From Setophaga petechia (taxonomy: Eukaryota > Chordata > Aves > Passeriformes > Parulidae): a stretch of 64,000 nt of DNA. The notes under the pieces were generated by a model. That model was not told the DNA's origin. It did no database searches and worked only from the letters and a program-made list of their open reading frames with translations. The position numbers were made by a program, and so were the translations under genes. The stretch spans positions 33,845,924-33,909,923 of the forward strand of contig JANCRA010000006.1 of NCBI GenBank assembly GCA_024362935.1, in the 5' to 3' direction. Each line of letters starts with the position of its first letter. Position 1 is the stretch's first letter. Positions 44,622 through 56,615 of the stretch are shown here, in pieces.

Positions 44622-47600
44622 GAAAGATTTCTCTTTTAATCTGATGTGTGTGATGAAACTGCCACAGGGTGTGGTCCTGTAGGGGCCACGAACGGGTCTC
44701 TGGTGGTCATATTCACAGAATGCTTCCATATTACACGTGACCTTCCCTTGAACGTTTCCCTTGAACATGCACTGTTACTTCTTGTTACATAACTTGACAA
44801 AACCCCCCCCCGCTATATTCCTCATTGTCTATTTGTGCACTGGCTCCAGCTGTGCTTGCAATCCTCTGTGCATGCCTTTAAATCCTTTCAGCTTTTCTGC
44901 CAGTTGTCTTTAAGCTCCATCCAGCACCTTCCAGGCAACTGAAAATGTCTCTTCTTCGTGTCATTTATCAGGAGCCCCAAACCCCTTCCAGGGACCCCCA
45001 TGTCCCCAGAGGGACCTTGTGGTTTGGGAGGTTCAGAGGGCTGTGGGGATCCCTGGGTAGTTTTAGGGGATCCCCATGTAGTTTTGGGGGTCCCTGGATG
45101 GCTTTGGGGGTGGGGTGTCTGTCTCTGGACAGTTTTGAGGATCTCTGTGGAGTTCAGGGTTTCCCCATTTTTGTGTCTTTATTTTAAGGCAAAAGCCCTT
45201 TAATTCCCTGTTTGCCATTGTCTCTCCTGGCTCCGGCTGGTTTTCTTCAGCTTTTCAGTCATTTGGGCCAGAATTTCCCATTCCCTGGAATTCCCTGCTG
45301 GGACTTGGATCATTAATTTTGGGTGAAAAACATCTGGACTTGATTTGTCTTTTCCCCGGGGTCACAGTGTCAGAAAAATTAACCCACAAATGCCAGAGGT
45401 TTATTTCCAAAAAGGAGACAGAGGAGTCCTGTAACTTTATTCATATAAAGAAAGAGGTCATGGGCATTTCCCCTGGGGTCTGCCAAATTTTTGGAGGACA
45501 CAGCCTTCTTTTTATCCTGATTTCCCTGCTGCATTTCCCTCTGTGTTTCCCCATTGGCTGGGGTGCTTCAGAGGCACAGAATTCCTGAATCACCTAATAA
45601 AGCCCCCTTCCAATGTATACCCCCCTTTTTCTTTTCCTTCTGTCAATCAATGAAATTCCTATGGAATGTATGGTTCTTCCCATTGTTTCTTTTATCTCTT
45701 TAGTATCCATTTCTGTTCATCAGCGGACCCAGAGTTTGTTTGTGAAGACAAATCCCTCATTCTTTTCAAAGGAGTCAGAGAGCGCCATGGGAACAGCAAT
45801 TCTTTTGATTTCCCCTCTGTCACATCCTATCAGTGACAGGACCCAGCTGCCAGTTCCCAAATCCTCTGGAACTGTGGATCATGCCCCCCTGGCCTGTCCT
45901 CCCCACTTTGCATCCTGAAGTTTTGCTGAATCTGCCCAAATCTGCATGGTTTGGCTGTGGTTGAGCCCTATTTGGGGATAAAAAGGGCAATCTGGGACCA
46001 AGTGCTTTGTCTATGTCTGCAAAATTTCTTGGAATTCTGGAGTTGACAGGCTGGTGAGTGGGGAGGCTTCATTCCCTCCTTTTAATTTGTTTTCCTTATT
46101 CTTTGGAGATGGACAGAAATTGAGGATTTTTTCTGCCCAAATTTAAGATTTTTTACCCTTTCTCCTCCCCATTTTTATGGCTTTTGCCCCTTATCCCCAC
46201 AAGTTTCTTAACTTTATTCCTTTTTCTTCACAATGTTGGATTGAAACACTTTTTGTGCCCAGATTTTTTATTTTTTGCCCATTTCCCCCTCAAATCTCAG
46301 GGTTTTCCCCTTTTTGTGCACTTTTCCCCCATATTTCAGATTTTTTGCCCTCTTAATGCCCAGAATTTGGAATTTTTTTCTCCTTTTTTGAGGCTGAATT
46401 TAGAATTTGGGGGAACTTGAGTGGGATAAGGTGGAGGGTGGGTTTTCCTGGATTTTGAACACCATTTTGACCCAAACTGGGCAAATTTGGGGCAAAATCC
46501 ATTCTTTCCATGAAGTTTTAGTGTGAATTTGGTGGAAATGGAGTATTGAGGTGGCATCAAGGTAAGGGATTGGTGGGCGAGGGATGCACCAGCATTTTAA
46601 CCTGAATTTGACACAAACCTAGGTGATTTCGGTTAAAATTTATCTTTTTTGGAATGTTTTGGGCAAATCTGATAGGAATGGGGTATTTGAAGTGGCCTTG
46701 GAGGGGGGATATCAGGGAGAGGGAGGATTGGCTCATTTGTTGAACTCCATTTTGACCCAAACTGCAGGAAATTTAGAGGGAAAAGCAAGCATTTTGACCC
46801 AAATTTGTGGGATTTGAGGCAAAATTCATAGTCTTTAGAAGGTTTTGAGGTGGATTTGGTGGCAACATAGGCCAAAATAAGCCCCAAGGGATTCCATGGG
46901 TGGTAAAATGCATTTTGGGGGTTGTTTGAGGGTTCTGGAGACATCTCTGGGCTCACAGGGATTTTTCTCATAAAACAGCAATTTTTAGTAATTTTGGGTG
47001 TTTTTCACAGGAGTAGCACAGGTTAGTCCTGGTGGCTCCTCCTTCCCTTCTATGGTAAGCAACATCTCCATTTTGCACACAAAATTCCCAAATTTCTTGA
47101 ATTTGGACTTATTTGCTTGAAATAAGAAAAGGAAATTCTGAATGCCTGGGGTGTTTTTTGCCCTGAAAATTCCCTTTTCCCCTCATTTTGTGTCTTCCCC
47201 AAAAATCTCTCAGCCTCATATTTATTGGTTTTAACCAAAAAGTGTCCTTTTAAAACAATTTGTTTTAAACCATTACCCTTTAGAATCTTCTTATTTTTCA
47301 TGAAAACATCCCCTTTTTGCTCACTTTTTAACGAAAAAATGAAAATGCACTTTGTCCTCATTATTTGGGTTTTACATTTTAGTTTTGGGGTGGTTTTTTG
47401 TGTTTTTTTTTTTTTTTGAGGTAAAATTCTAATTAGCTATTATGGTGTTTTTCCAGGAACAAAACTCACCATCAATACACTGACTGTATTTTTGGAGGAG
47501 AAAAAAAAGAAGTCTATTTTTGGAAGGTTTTTTAATGAAAAAAGGTCTTTTATTTGTTCTATTTTAATAAAAACAATTCATTTTATGGGAAAAAAAACCC

Positions 47601-48426
47601 TCTTATTCCTTATTTTCTTTACTTTTTCTTTAATTTTTCATGCAAAACCTGTATCAACCCTACTTCTTATGTGGTTTTTTAAGGAAAAACCTTTTTTTCC
47701 TCTTTTCCCCCTAATTTATTTCTTATTTTTCTTCCCTTTTTAAAGACTACATAAACTATGTTTTAAATTGGGGTTTTTAAGGAAAAATCCCTTTTATTCA
47801 TTGTATTTTAATTTTTAAAATTCTAATTCCTTATTTCCCTGTCTATTTTTCTTCAAAACCACAGCTTAAAAAAAAACCAAAAAAATGCTGATTTATATTT
47901 TATTTAAGAAACACTCCTTTATTCCCATATTTTATTCCCAAATCTCATTATTCCTATTTTTCCTCCAAACACCCAAATTCCATTTCTTTTAGAAAAAAAG
48001 CCAGAATTATCCTTTTTTACCTAACCCCCCAGTTGCCTATTTCCTAAATTTAAAAAATCCTGATCACCCACATTTATACATATGTATGTATGCAAGTTGA
48101 GGTTTAATCAATTGTATCACATTTTTGCAGGCTTTCCCCAAGTAATTGGACCCTTCAATCAAAAGACCCCAAACGTGGTTGTGTTTGCCATGCCCCTGGG
48201 TCTTTTTCATCTTGCCCCTGTACTCTGCAGTTTCCATGGGGTTTTTTTTGTTATTGCTACATTTATTTTCTGGGCAAGACCATCGTTCCTGTCCCTTATT
48301 TTACCAGCTCCCTCCGGCCAAACTGCACAAGGGGTGACAGTGAGCCCACGACTGTGATGCTTTGGAGTGCCAAAATACTTCCTGTCCTGATGATGGCCAT
48401 GGGAAGGTCATCAGTGTCCTTTGCAG
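44622..48426. other. Long non-coding stretch, T-rich
   Basis: About 3.8 kb without an exon I can support. 45000-45180 has GGGGATCC-type short repeats. 46100-48060 is dominated by TTTT and CCCC runs, with TTTTGGGG/CCCAAATTT-like recurring words. It is likely intron or flank of the FCGBP-like locus. Confidence 0.4.
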
Positions 48427-48615
48427 GTGGCCAGCACCTGTCACCTTTGATGGGATGGCCTTCAACATCACTGGTACTTGCTCCGATGTCCTGACCCAGA
48501 TCTGCACAGGTGACAACATGACATCATTTACTGTCACAATCTAGAAGGAGTCACAGCAGAAGGGGAAGGTCTCCTGGATCCAAGCATTGTCTGTGGAAGT
48601 CTATGGGAGTCCTTG
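48427..48615 (+). pseudogene. FCGBP-like VWD domain, first half, with nonsense codon
   Basis: This begins after a TTTGCAG acceptor. It encodes a degenerate von Willebrand D opening (VTFDGMAFNITGTCSDVL) and a beta-strand region ending SVEVYG. TAG at 48542-48544 interrupts the exon. FCGBP is a secreted multi-VWD mucus protein; this is the first half of one of its D modules. Confidence 0.7.
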
Positions 48616-49030
48616 TTTCACCTTGACCTTGAAACAAGGAAAGGGGACAGGTGTCATGGAATGGTGGCACTTTATGTTCCAAATCTCATGGGATCCCTCC
48701 CAGATTTGGTTTCCTTGATGGAAGGGACCCTTCAGCCCATCTCCCATCCCTGTCCAACTTTTCTTTCTAAGCAAGATCTGTAAATGCATTAAAACCTTGG
48801 TTGGAAGTTGTTTTCCCTAAATTTTTCATTCTACCTCAGTCAACCCCAAACCTCTGTTTCCTTGGTGAGCCCTCACCCCATCTCCAAGACAAATCCATTC
48901 TCATCCAAACTTTTTCTTCCAAGTGGGATCCACAAATCTGTCAGAATATTGTTTGGAAGGTGTTTCCCCCAAATGTTTGGTCCCATCTCCTTCATCTCCT
49001 CACTGGAGGACTCTTCCTTCTCTATCCCAG

Positions 49031-49598
49031 GTGGATTCCATCTCCCACCACCTCCCCACCATCCTGAGTGAGGGGCAGGTCCAGGTCTACCCACATGGAA
49101 CAGGTGTCCTGCTCCGCACTGACTTCGGCCTCGTTGTCCACTATGACCTCGTCCAGCTCGTGATGGTCACGGTCCCCCAGACCTACACGGGGCACTTGTG
49201 TGGCCTCTGCGGCAACTACAATGGCCAAGGCAATGATGAGTTCCAGCTCTCCAGTGGCCAGCTGGCTCCAGATGCAACAGCCTTTGGATCTGCATGGAAA
49301 ACAACAGATACACCTTGACATGACACCTGTCCCAGGGATGAGTGTCCCACCTGCACAGAGGAGAAAGTGGCAGTCCTCCAAAAACCCAACTATTGTGGCC
49401 TACTCACAGCCCCTGAAGGTCCCTTTGGCTCCTGCCATCGCATCATTGACCCCGTCCCGTATTCCCAGTCCTGCATCCATGACCTCTGTATGACGGGAGG
49501 GGACACGCATGTCCTGTGCCAGAGTATCCAGAGCTATGTCACTGCATGCCAAGGTGCTGGTGTCACCGTGGGGGCTTGGAGGACATCATCCTTCTGCC
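49031..49598 (+). pseudogene. FCGBP-like VWD second half and C8 domain
   Basis: The exon is bounded by TATCCCAG and GCC/GTGAGT. It encodes the D-domain end with the CGLCGNYNG motif (about 49200), then a C8 domain with eight or more ordered cysteines (CPRDECPTC, YCGLL, SCH, SCIHDLC, LCQ, AC). An in-frame TGA at 49316-49318 falls between them. Its partner upstream is 48427-48615. Only the TGA and the upstream TAG spoil this module. Confidence 0.85.
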
Positions 49599-49812
49599 GT
49601 GAGTTTGGGAGGGCGCAGGGGCCAATATCCCCTCTTTGGAGTTGGGAAGATCTCCAGGTGATACTGGAGTTTGGGGGGGGGCACAGGTGGGGAATGTTCC
49701 TTGTTTGGGTCTGGGTGACAGTGGTGACACACAGGACATGGAATGATGGTGATGGGATGAGCTTAAAGTCCCTTCCAACCCAACTCACTGCATGATTCCA
49801 TGAAAATTCCAG

Positions 49813-49990
49813 CCCCCACCTGCCCAGCCAACAGCACCTACTCCCTTTGCACCAACACCTGTGCCAACATCTGCACCGGAAATACCACCACCTGTCCCCA
49901 AACCTGCACAGAGGGCTGCCAGTGCCACCAGGGTTCTGTCTTTGAAGGACAGGGATACATTCCCAAGCAGAAGTGCAGGTGCTTCAGGGA
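49813..49990 (+). pseudogene. FCGBP-like TIL (trypsin inhibitor-like) exon
   Basis: Preceded by an ATTCCAG acceptor. It encodes a cysteine-dense stretch, TCPANSTYSLCTNTCANIC, then CPQTCTEGCQC, the TIL module that follows C8 in this family. The donor side is not clear. Confidence 0.8.
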
Positions 49991-50645
49991 TGGAGAATAA
50001 TATAAGACAGTTTTTCTGGCTTTCTTTTCTTTCTGGTATTTTTAGGCATTTATGTCTTTTCTCTCTGCATTGTCTTCCTTCTTTTCCCTCTTTTAGGTCC
50101 TCACCTATATTTTAATGCCATTTTTAAATTTCTCTCATATTGTTCTGCATTTATCTCTGTTTTCATGGCATTTGCTTTTTTTCCTGGTTAATGGATTTAC
50201 TATTTTAAATTAATTTTTCACCTTTCTCCCTTATTTTTGTGCATTTACATATTTATTTCTTGCATTTTACCCCTTCCCCCCACTATTTTCATGTTGTCTA
50301 TTCCTTGCATTTTATTTCTTTTCCCCCCATCTTTAGGCAGTTTTATCCTTTTTTTTTTGCCTGTATTTCTCCCTAATTTGTGCATTTCCATTTATTTTAC
50401 TGCATTTTCCCTATTTTTTCCTGTATTTATGCTTTTCCCCTTCATTTTCCCCTACTTTTATGCCTTTATGTTTTTTCCTCCTTTATTTCCCCCTTTTCCC
50501 CTATTTTTATGCATTTACATCCTTATTCCTTGTATTTAATTCATTGTTTTCTCTATTTTTCTGCACTTATGTTATTTTTTCCTGAATATTTCTTTTTATC
50601 TCCTCTTTCCATGGATTTCCCTTTCTCCCTTATCCCTCCCCACAG

Positions 50646-50760
50646 CTCCATAGGATGCTCTCCTGGGATTGCTGCCAGTGCTATTGTACCTGTGTCCTTG
50701 GCCAGGGCCTTACCTGCCATGACCATGCTTGCAACAAGGATAAATCCTGTGAAATCTGGG
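50646..50760 (+). pseudogene. FCGBP-like short Cys-rich exon
   Basis: Follows a CCCCACAG acceptor. It encodes about 37 residues with paired cysteines (CCQCYCTC, CHDHACNKDKSCE), like the small linker module between TIL and the next D domain. Confidence 0.6.
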
Positions 50761-51068
50761 AAGTGGTCTTGGGATATATCAATAAAAGTGAGGGAAAATG
50801 GGGGGAAAGGGTGTTTTAGAGGGAGATCGGACCCAGGGATGACTGGGGAGTTGATTTGGTGGGGACAATTGAAGGGGAGATGGAAGGAGCAGAGTGCTAT
50901 CTCTGGCACTAATGGTCAGGGATTGGGTAATTCTTCCCATGGTTTCTCCCATCTGGTGGCTTCTCCTATGGTTTCTTCCATGTTTTTTTCCCCTCCTATG
51001 ATTTTTCCCATGGTTCTTCCATAGCTTCTTCCATCTCATGATTTTTCCAATTCCATGATTCTTGCCAT

Positions 51069-51395
51069 TGTGGACAGTTTTTTTACTGAGACACAGTCCA
51101 TGGGAAAAGTAACATGAGAAAGAGCATCTAAGAAAAGAACAGCTGCCTAATTCAAGGACATGGTTTCTTTGAGCAAGAAGTTGTTTTGTAAATTATGTGA
51201 TAACAGGAGGTAAAAAAGAAGCCACAAACATCTTGAGAAAAGGTGTGGCTGACTTTTATAGCTGACCAATAGTGAGCTATAATTTTGCAATATGCATGAG
51301 CCTTATTACTGTGATTATAAAAGTATTTCTGTTAATCAGTAAAGTTGAGATTTGTCTGCATTAGAGGATGAGGAAGTGTCCCGTCTACCTCGTCA
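51069..51395 (+). mobile_element. Solo LTR with 6-bp target duplication
   Basis: A 327-bp LTR from TGTGGACAG to CCTCGTCA, flanked by TGCCAT on both sides (51063-51068 and 51396-51401). A 6-bp duplication points to a class II integrase. It contains CCAAT at about 51267 and TATAAAA near 51316. It lies in an intron of the FCGBP-like locus. Confidence 0.88.
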
Positions 51396-51505
51396 TGCCA
51401 TGGTTTCTCCCATCCCATGGCTTCTGCTATGGCCTTTTCTATGTTTTTTCCTATCCCATTTTTCTCATTGTTCTTCCCATGTTTTTTTACCATAGTCTTT
51501 CCCAT

Positions 51506-51705
51506 GGTTTTCCAACTCATGATTTCTCCCATGGTTCATTCCACGGTTGCTCCCATAGTTTCTTCCATCCTGTGATTTTTCCTATTCTGTGGTCTTTATA
51601 ATCTCGTAGTTTTCTCTATTCTATGACTTCCCCTAATTTTTTCCCATCCTTTTGCCTAACCCATGGCTTCTCCCAGTGTTTATCTCCTATTTTTGCCCTG
51701 GCAGA
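51506..51705. repeat. Intronic direct duplication, copy 1
   Basis: About 190 bases are nearly identical to 52229-52425, sharing TTTTCCAACTCATGATTTC and GTGGTCTTTATAATCTCGT. Confidence 0.85.
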
Positions 51706-52228
51706 TTATGTACATCACAAACGGGACGGGACACTCCAAATCAGCGTCAGAGTGGTTTATTCACACATCAGTCTCAGCACATTGTTACGTCAATGGAGAC
51801 AAGAGATGCAACCAGCTCACTGATTCAAACAGAATGCTGAAGAAACGTAATGTTACAGCATATCATGAAGCCATTTCCATCTGTGTTTCAGCCAATCACA
51901 CATAGAGCACAAGCATATTGGCAATAATTCTATCCAATCACTTAAAGCACACGTAGCTTTGGTTAAAACAATCGCGGCCTATATTCAAACACAATAGCTT
52001 CATAAGAAACAAGGCACCGAGCTCTATTAATTTTTAACCTTCTAAAGATATACTGTAAGTAAACTTGTTACCACCTAAGGCAGCACATTACATAGGCCTA
52101 TTGTTCTATTTCTCATGTCTACATTACTAATTTTTCTGCTGCTTTAGCATCTCACTGTCTTTCCTGTCACTGAGGCTTGTCTTTTTCTAAACTTTCTCAA
52201 AACCCTCTAATTTTAGGGATTCCAGCAG
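51706..52228 (-). mobile_element. Probable minus-strand LTR between duplicate copies
   Basis: On the minus strand an AATAAACCACTCTGACGC poly(A)/R-type sequence (near 51752) precedes a short U5-like end at 51706. CCAAT motifs lie upstream (51890, 51938). The right end near 52225 is not sharply defined. Confidence 0.5.
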
Positions 52229-52425
52229 TTTTCCAACTCATGATTTCTCCCATGGTTCATTCCATGGTTGCTCCCATAGTTTCTTCCATCCTGTGATTTT
52301 TCCTATTCTGTGGTCTTTATAATCTCGTCGTTTTCTCTCTTATATGACTTCCCCCCACTTTCTCCTCCATCCTTTTGCCTAACCCATGGCTTCCCCCAAT
52401 GTTTTTCTGCTATTTCACCCAGCCC
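52229..52425. repeat. Intronic direct duplication, copy 2
   Basis: The partner of 51506-51705; see there. The two copies flank the LTR-like block. Confidence 0.85.
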
Positions 52426-52455
52426 ATGGCTCATCCTGCTCTCCTCCCCTCCCAG

Positions 52456-53128
52456 ACCCCTGCAAGTCCCTGCGGTGCCGCCCCAAGGAGCGCTGCCGGC
52501 CGCGCGGTGCCCAATCCCGCTGTGTCCCGGCCCTGGTCGCCACATGCTGGGCGTGGGGTGACCCACACTTCCGAACCTTCGACGGCCTTGACTTTGACTT
52601 CCAAGGAACCTGCACCTACACCATGGCTGAATCCCATGGGAATGACCCTGGGCTGGTGCCCTTCAGGGTCCAGGCCAAGAATGACATCCATGGTCAGATC
52701 CAATCTATATCTTATGTTGTGGACGTTCTCAGAGAGAAAAAGATAGTTTCCCAGGCATTGTCCTGGGGAAATTGTGAGAAGCTCAGAGAAAAGAATTAAA
52801 ACAATTCCTATCTTGGTCTCTGCAGCTGGTGTTTGTGAACATGTGGAACATCTTATATGAGATGTTATGGAAAGATGGTGTTGTTCCTAATTAACCAATG
52901 GGGTGACAGGTGTTATTAAGAACCAATCAGGTTCTAGGTGAATGATATAGGTTATAAAAATGTGAAGTTTTGTAATAAAGTGAACTTTTATGCCTTCTGA
53001 AAATGCATGAAGTTGTGTTGCCTTCATTCCTGTTTCTGTCTCAACAGTGACACTACGTCTCCTTGGTCACTGTTGATGTCTATGGACAATGCATCTCCTT
53101 CTGCCAGAATGAAAACGGAAAAGTCTGG
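52456..53128 (+). pseudogene. FCGBP-like second VWD exon, disrupted by an LTR
   Basis: After a TCCCAG acceptor, an open frame encodes a Cys-rich linker and a clear VWD opening (WAWGDPHFRTFDGLDFDFQGTC) up to about 52714. The next strands (VSLVTVDVYG and on) appear only at 53052-53128, ending at a GG/GTGAGT donor. The 330 bases between are an LTR, so the exon is interrupted in the middle of its D domain. Confidence 0.85.
52715..53046 (+). mobile_element. LTR inserted within the VWD exon
   Basis: It starts TGTTGTGG and ends TCTCAACA; the end could extend to GTGACA at 53051. It has CCAAT at about 52897, a TATA-like TTATAAAAA near 52953 and AATAAAG near 52974. No clean target duplication was seen. 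Confidence 0.7.
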
Positions 53129-53264
53129 GTGAGTTGGGTGGAACTTTGAGAATTTGGGCTTTTTCCCAACTTTTTGCTTCATCCAGCTCTTCCCTACCTC
53201 TTTCTTCATCCAGCAGTGCCAATGTTGTTTTGGGATAAATGAGTGAGATTGGGAAACTGATTGT

Positions 53265-53800
53265 TGAAATATTGACATATTTTGGGAATAAAATATTGGG
53301 ATATGTCAGGAATAAAAAAATATGGGGAATAGAATATTTGGATATGTTAGGAACAGAATGTTGTGATTAGATTGGAATATGATGTTGGGATTTGTTGGGA
53401 TTAAAATGTTGGTATATGTCAGCAAAAAGGATATGCCAGGGATAAGATGTTGGGATAAACTGGGATAAAATGTTGGTGTGTCTAGGGAATAAAATATTAG
53501 GATATTTCAGGAATAAAATGTTGGAATGCAGCAGGAGCAAAAGACTATGGGGTGTTTGGATATTCTGGGAATAAAATATTGGGTCATAGTGGGAATAGAA
53601 TATTGGGACATAACAGTAATAAAATATGGCAAGAATAAATTGGGATATTTGAGGTGTAAAATGTGGCGATATTATGAGATTTAGTGTTGGAATATGCTGG
53701 GAATAAAGAGTTGGGATATGTGAGGAATAGAATATTCGGTACATTTGGAATAAAATATTGGTGTATGTTGAGAATAAAACATTGAGATAACTGGGAATGT
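53265..53800. repeat. Intronic tandem repeat, about 20-24 bp unit
   Basis: Imperfect units of TTGGGATATG(TC)AGGAATAAAAT recur throughout the intron between the two VWD exon pieces. No coding. Confidence 0.8.
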
Positions 53801-53814
53801 TGGGCCATTGGCAG

Positions 53815-54382
53815 GTGAACGGGGAGGTGATGCTGCTCCCTGTGCTCCTGGCAGATGGAAAGCTGTGCACCAGTGGGCTCTGTGTTGCTCTGGAGACAGA
53901 TTTTGGTCTCCAGGTCTCCTATGACTGGAACTGGCACCTCCAGATCAACCTCCCCAGCAGCTACTTCTGCCATGTCTGCAACCTCTGCAGGAATTTCAAC
54001 CTCAAGCCCCTTGACAATGTCCCCGAGGCTGGTGACAACATCGCTGCAGCTGTCACATGGCTAAAAGCTGGAAAAGCACTGGCTCTGAGTCTGACGATTT
54101 GTTGGGATTATTGTGATGGAGTATGCCCAGTGTGTGATGAGAAAAAGAAGGAGCTTTATGGCGGGAACCACTATTGTGGGATCATCAAAAACTCCTTCCA
54201 GGGGCCCTTCAGAGCATGTCACGACATAGTGAAGCCTCATGACTTCTATCGCAACTGCCTGGCCGACCTGTGTCTGAGCAATGGGGCGAGGTCAATCCTC
54301 TGCCAGGTGCTGGAGACCTACGCGGCGACGTGTCAGAAGCATGGGGCCGTGGTCCATGACTGGAGGATGCCATCAGGATGCC
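53815..54382 (+). pseudogene. FCGBP-like VWD end and C8 domain, open frame
   Basis: The exon runs from TTGGCAG to TGCC/GTAAGG with an open 189-codon frame. It encodes the second half of a D domain. CHVCNLCRNFN stands where other copies have CGLCGNYNG, so the motif is partly lost. A C8 domain follows with its cysteines (CPVCDEK, YCGII, CHDIV, NCLADLC, LCQ, TC). This is the best preserved exon of the locus, though the protein cannot be complete because of the LTR upstream. Confidence 0.85.
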
Positions 54383-54589
54383 GTAAGGGCTGGGGTTTTC
54401 TCTGAGAAGGGAAGGAGCCAGAGTGGGAGAGGAGGGAATGGAGTGGGATGCATCTTGGGTTGACGCCTTCAAATCCCTCAGGTGATCCTTGGAAGTTCTC
54501 CTGGTGCTCCAGCTGCTTCTTGTGTCCCAGAACCCACCACATCTTTCCAAGAACCCATCCTACATTTTCAAGATCTTTCCCACATGTAC

Positions 54590-54742
54590 CAGGCCTGGAG
54601 AAAGGGAGATTCAGAGGTGACCTTATCACTCTCTACAACTTGCTGAAAGCTGGTTGTAGTCGGGTGAGGGTTGGTCTCTCTCCCCAGGCAGCAACTGACA
54701 GAACCAGAGGACACAGTCTCATGCTGTGTCAAGGGAAATATA
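54590..54742 (+). mobile_element. CR1 LINE fragment
   Basis: GGCCTGGAGAAAGGGAGATTCAGAGGTGACCTTATCACTCTCTACAACTTGCTGAAAG is a hallmark CR1 3' segment in plus orientation. It is truncated where the AT-rich array begins. Confidence 0.85.
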
Positions 54743-54744
54743 GG

Positions 54745-55672
54745 TGTATTATAAAAATTATAAATATAAATAAAATAAAGGTAGAAATCTAAGTATAGAA
54801 ATATATTATAAATACTTAAAGATATATATATAAATAAAAAATTAAATAAATATAGGTATTAGCCATACATATGATAGATTATAAATCTTAATGTGAATAG
54901 AAATATGAAAAATAAAAATATAAAAATATTTAAATATGGTTTAATTTTTTAAAAATTTATTTTATTTTATTGTGTTATAGGCAGCATTTTTATAAAAAAT
55001 ATAATTATTATAAAACTAGAAATCTAAATATAGAAATGTATTATAAATACATATATAATTATAAAATGTAAGTAAATATAAGTATTAGAAATAGATATAA
55101 TATGAAGTAGAAATAATAAAGCACATATATTATTTCATTGTGATATATGTTATATACATCTCTAAATATAATATATCAATATAAACTGTAAATGTAAATG
55201 CGAATATAAATATGAAAAATATAAATATAAAAATATTTAAATATTATTTAATAACAATGTTTTTAAAAAATTTTGGTTAGAGGCGGGGATTTTACTATAA
55301 ATAATAAAAATAGAAATAATGATTAAATATATAAATTTAAATATAGAACTATATCATAAATATAAAAATATATACATAAATATAAAATAGAAATAAGTAG
55401 GTGACTTAGAAATTGAAAAAATATATAATAAAAATAATAATGTATTTATAATATCACAATTTTTTATATATGTATATAAATAAAATATGTCAATATAAAA
55501 TAAAAATGTCAATGTGAATATAATTATGAAAAATATAAATATTAAATATTTAATTATAGTTTTAAAGAAAGTGGTTCTTTGTTCTTATTTGGTTAGAGTC
55601 GGGGTTTTTCTTTTAAAGAACATAAGTATTTTGGGACTATAAATCTAAATATAGAAACGTATAAAATATATA

Positions 55673-55707
<35 letters not shown>

Positions 55708-55900
55708 TATAGAATATAAATAAATATAAGTAATAGGAAGAGATGCAGTATAGAATAGAAATAATATTGTACATGAATATATGTTATAAATGTAAATGTG
55801 AATATGAAAAATATAAATATAAAAAATAGTTAAATAACGTTTAAAAGAAAGGAGTTTTTGGGGGATGTGTTATTTGGTTAGAGGCAGGGTTTTTTCAATG
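54745..55900. repeat. AT-rich array with about 300-bp higher-order unit
   Basis: TA/ATAAATATA-rich sequence carries a spaced landmark, a variant of TTGGTTAGAGGCGGGGTTTTT, near 54978 (weak), 55270, 55592 and 55878. The TAAATCTAAATATAGAAA word also recurs between landmarks. These give a higher-order period of about 300 bases, three to four copies. Confidence 0.7.
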
Positions 55901-55929
55901 TTCGTGCAGGGCTTTTTGGGGCATTTATT

Positions 55930-56330
55930 TTTGAGGGTTTTTCGAAGGGGAGCGCACGTGCTCCTTTTGGCCTCCCTTCCCTCAAGGCGAGCGGCGGCCC
56001 CCGGCTGTGGCCGCGGCGGTGCTGCCGCCTTGTGGACAGAGCGCGGTACTGCAGCGCCCCGAGCCAGCGCTGCCCCTGAGCGAGGGAGGGGCGAGGGGCG
56101 GGAGCGAGCGGCGAGCGGCGAGCGGGGCGGTGTCTGTAAATAGAGGGGAGCGGTGAAGGAGATTCAGAAGTGCAAAGGGACACGATGGCTGAGATGAATG
56201 GCAGGGGCCGCCTGGCGGGGCCGGTGCTGGCGGGCGGCGGAGGTGCGATCGCAGCGCTGCACGGGCCGGGGGCGGTGGGCGGGGGCAGGCAAGTGGCGTC
56301 CGAACAGGGCTGCACCCCCCCCCACCATCC
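55930..56330 (+). promoter_or_regulatory. CpG island, candidate promoter and first exon
   Basis: This is CpG-dense sequence with GC-box-like GGGGCGGG words. An ATG at 56185 opens a short Gly/Ala-rich frame (MAEMNGRGRLAG...). No family is recognised. The opposite-strand ORFs are longer but equally featureless. It could be the promoter of a non-coding or unknown gene. Confidence 0.4.
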
Positions 56331-56615
56331 CCCTCTGGTCCAGGGAAATGGAGGAAAACACAAAAGTTCAGGGCAGAACAGCCACTGGAGGTGCCCGAGC
56401 CGTCTCCCTGCCCGCAGGGCCAAAGCTGCCCACTGCCGGGTACGCAGGACGGGCAGCGCCGGCACGCTTTGCCTCGCTGTGTGCTGATGCCGTGCTGCTG
56501 CGGGAGGAGAGAGCGAGAGGTCCAAAGCCCTGAGCAGAGAGCAGGGAAATGGTATCTGAGGAAGGCTTGGGCTAAGTAGGAGTTGAAACTGGGGTTGGCC
56601 GGTAGTGGACGGAGA

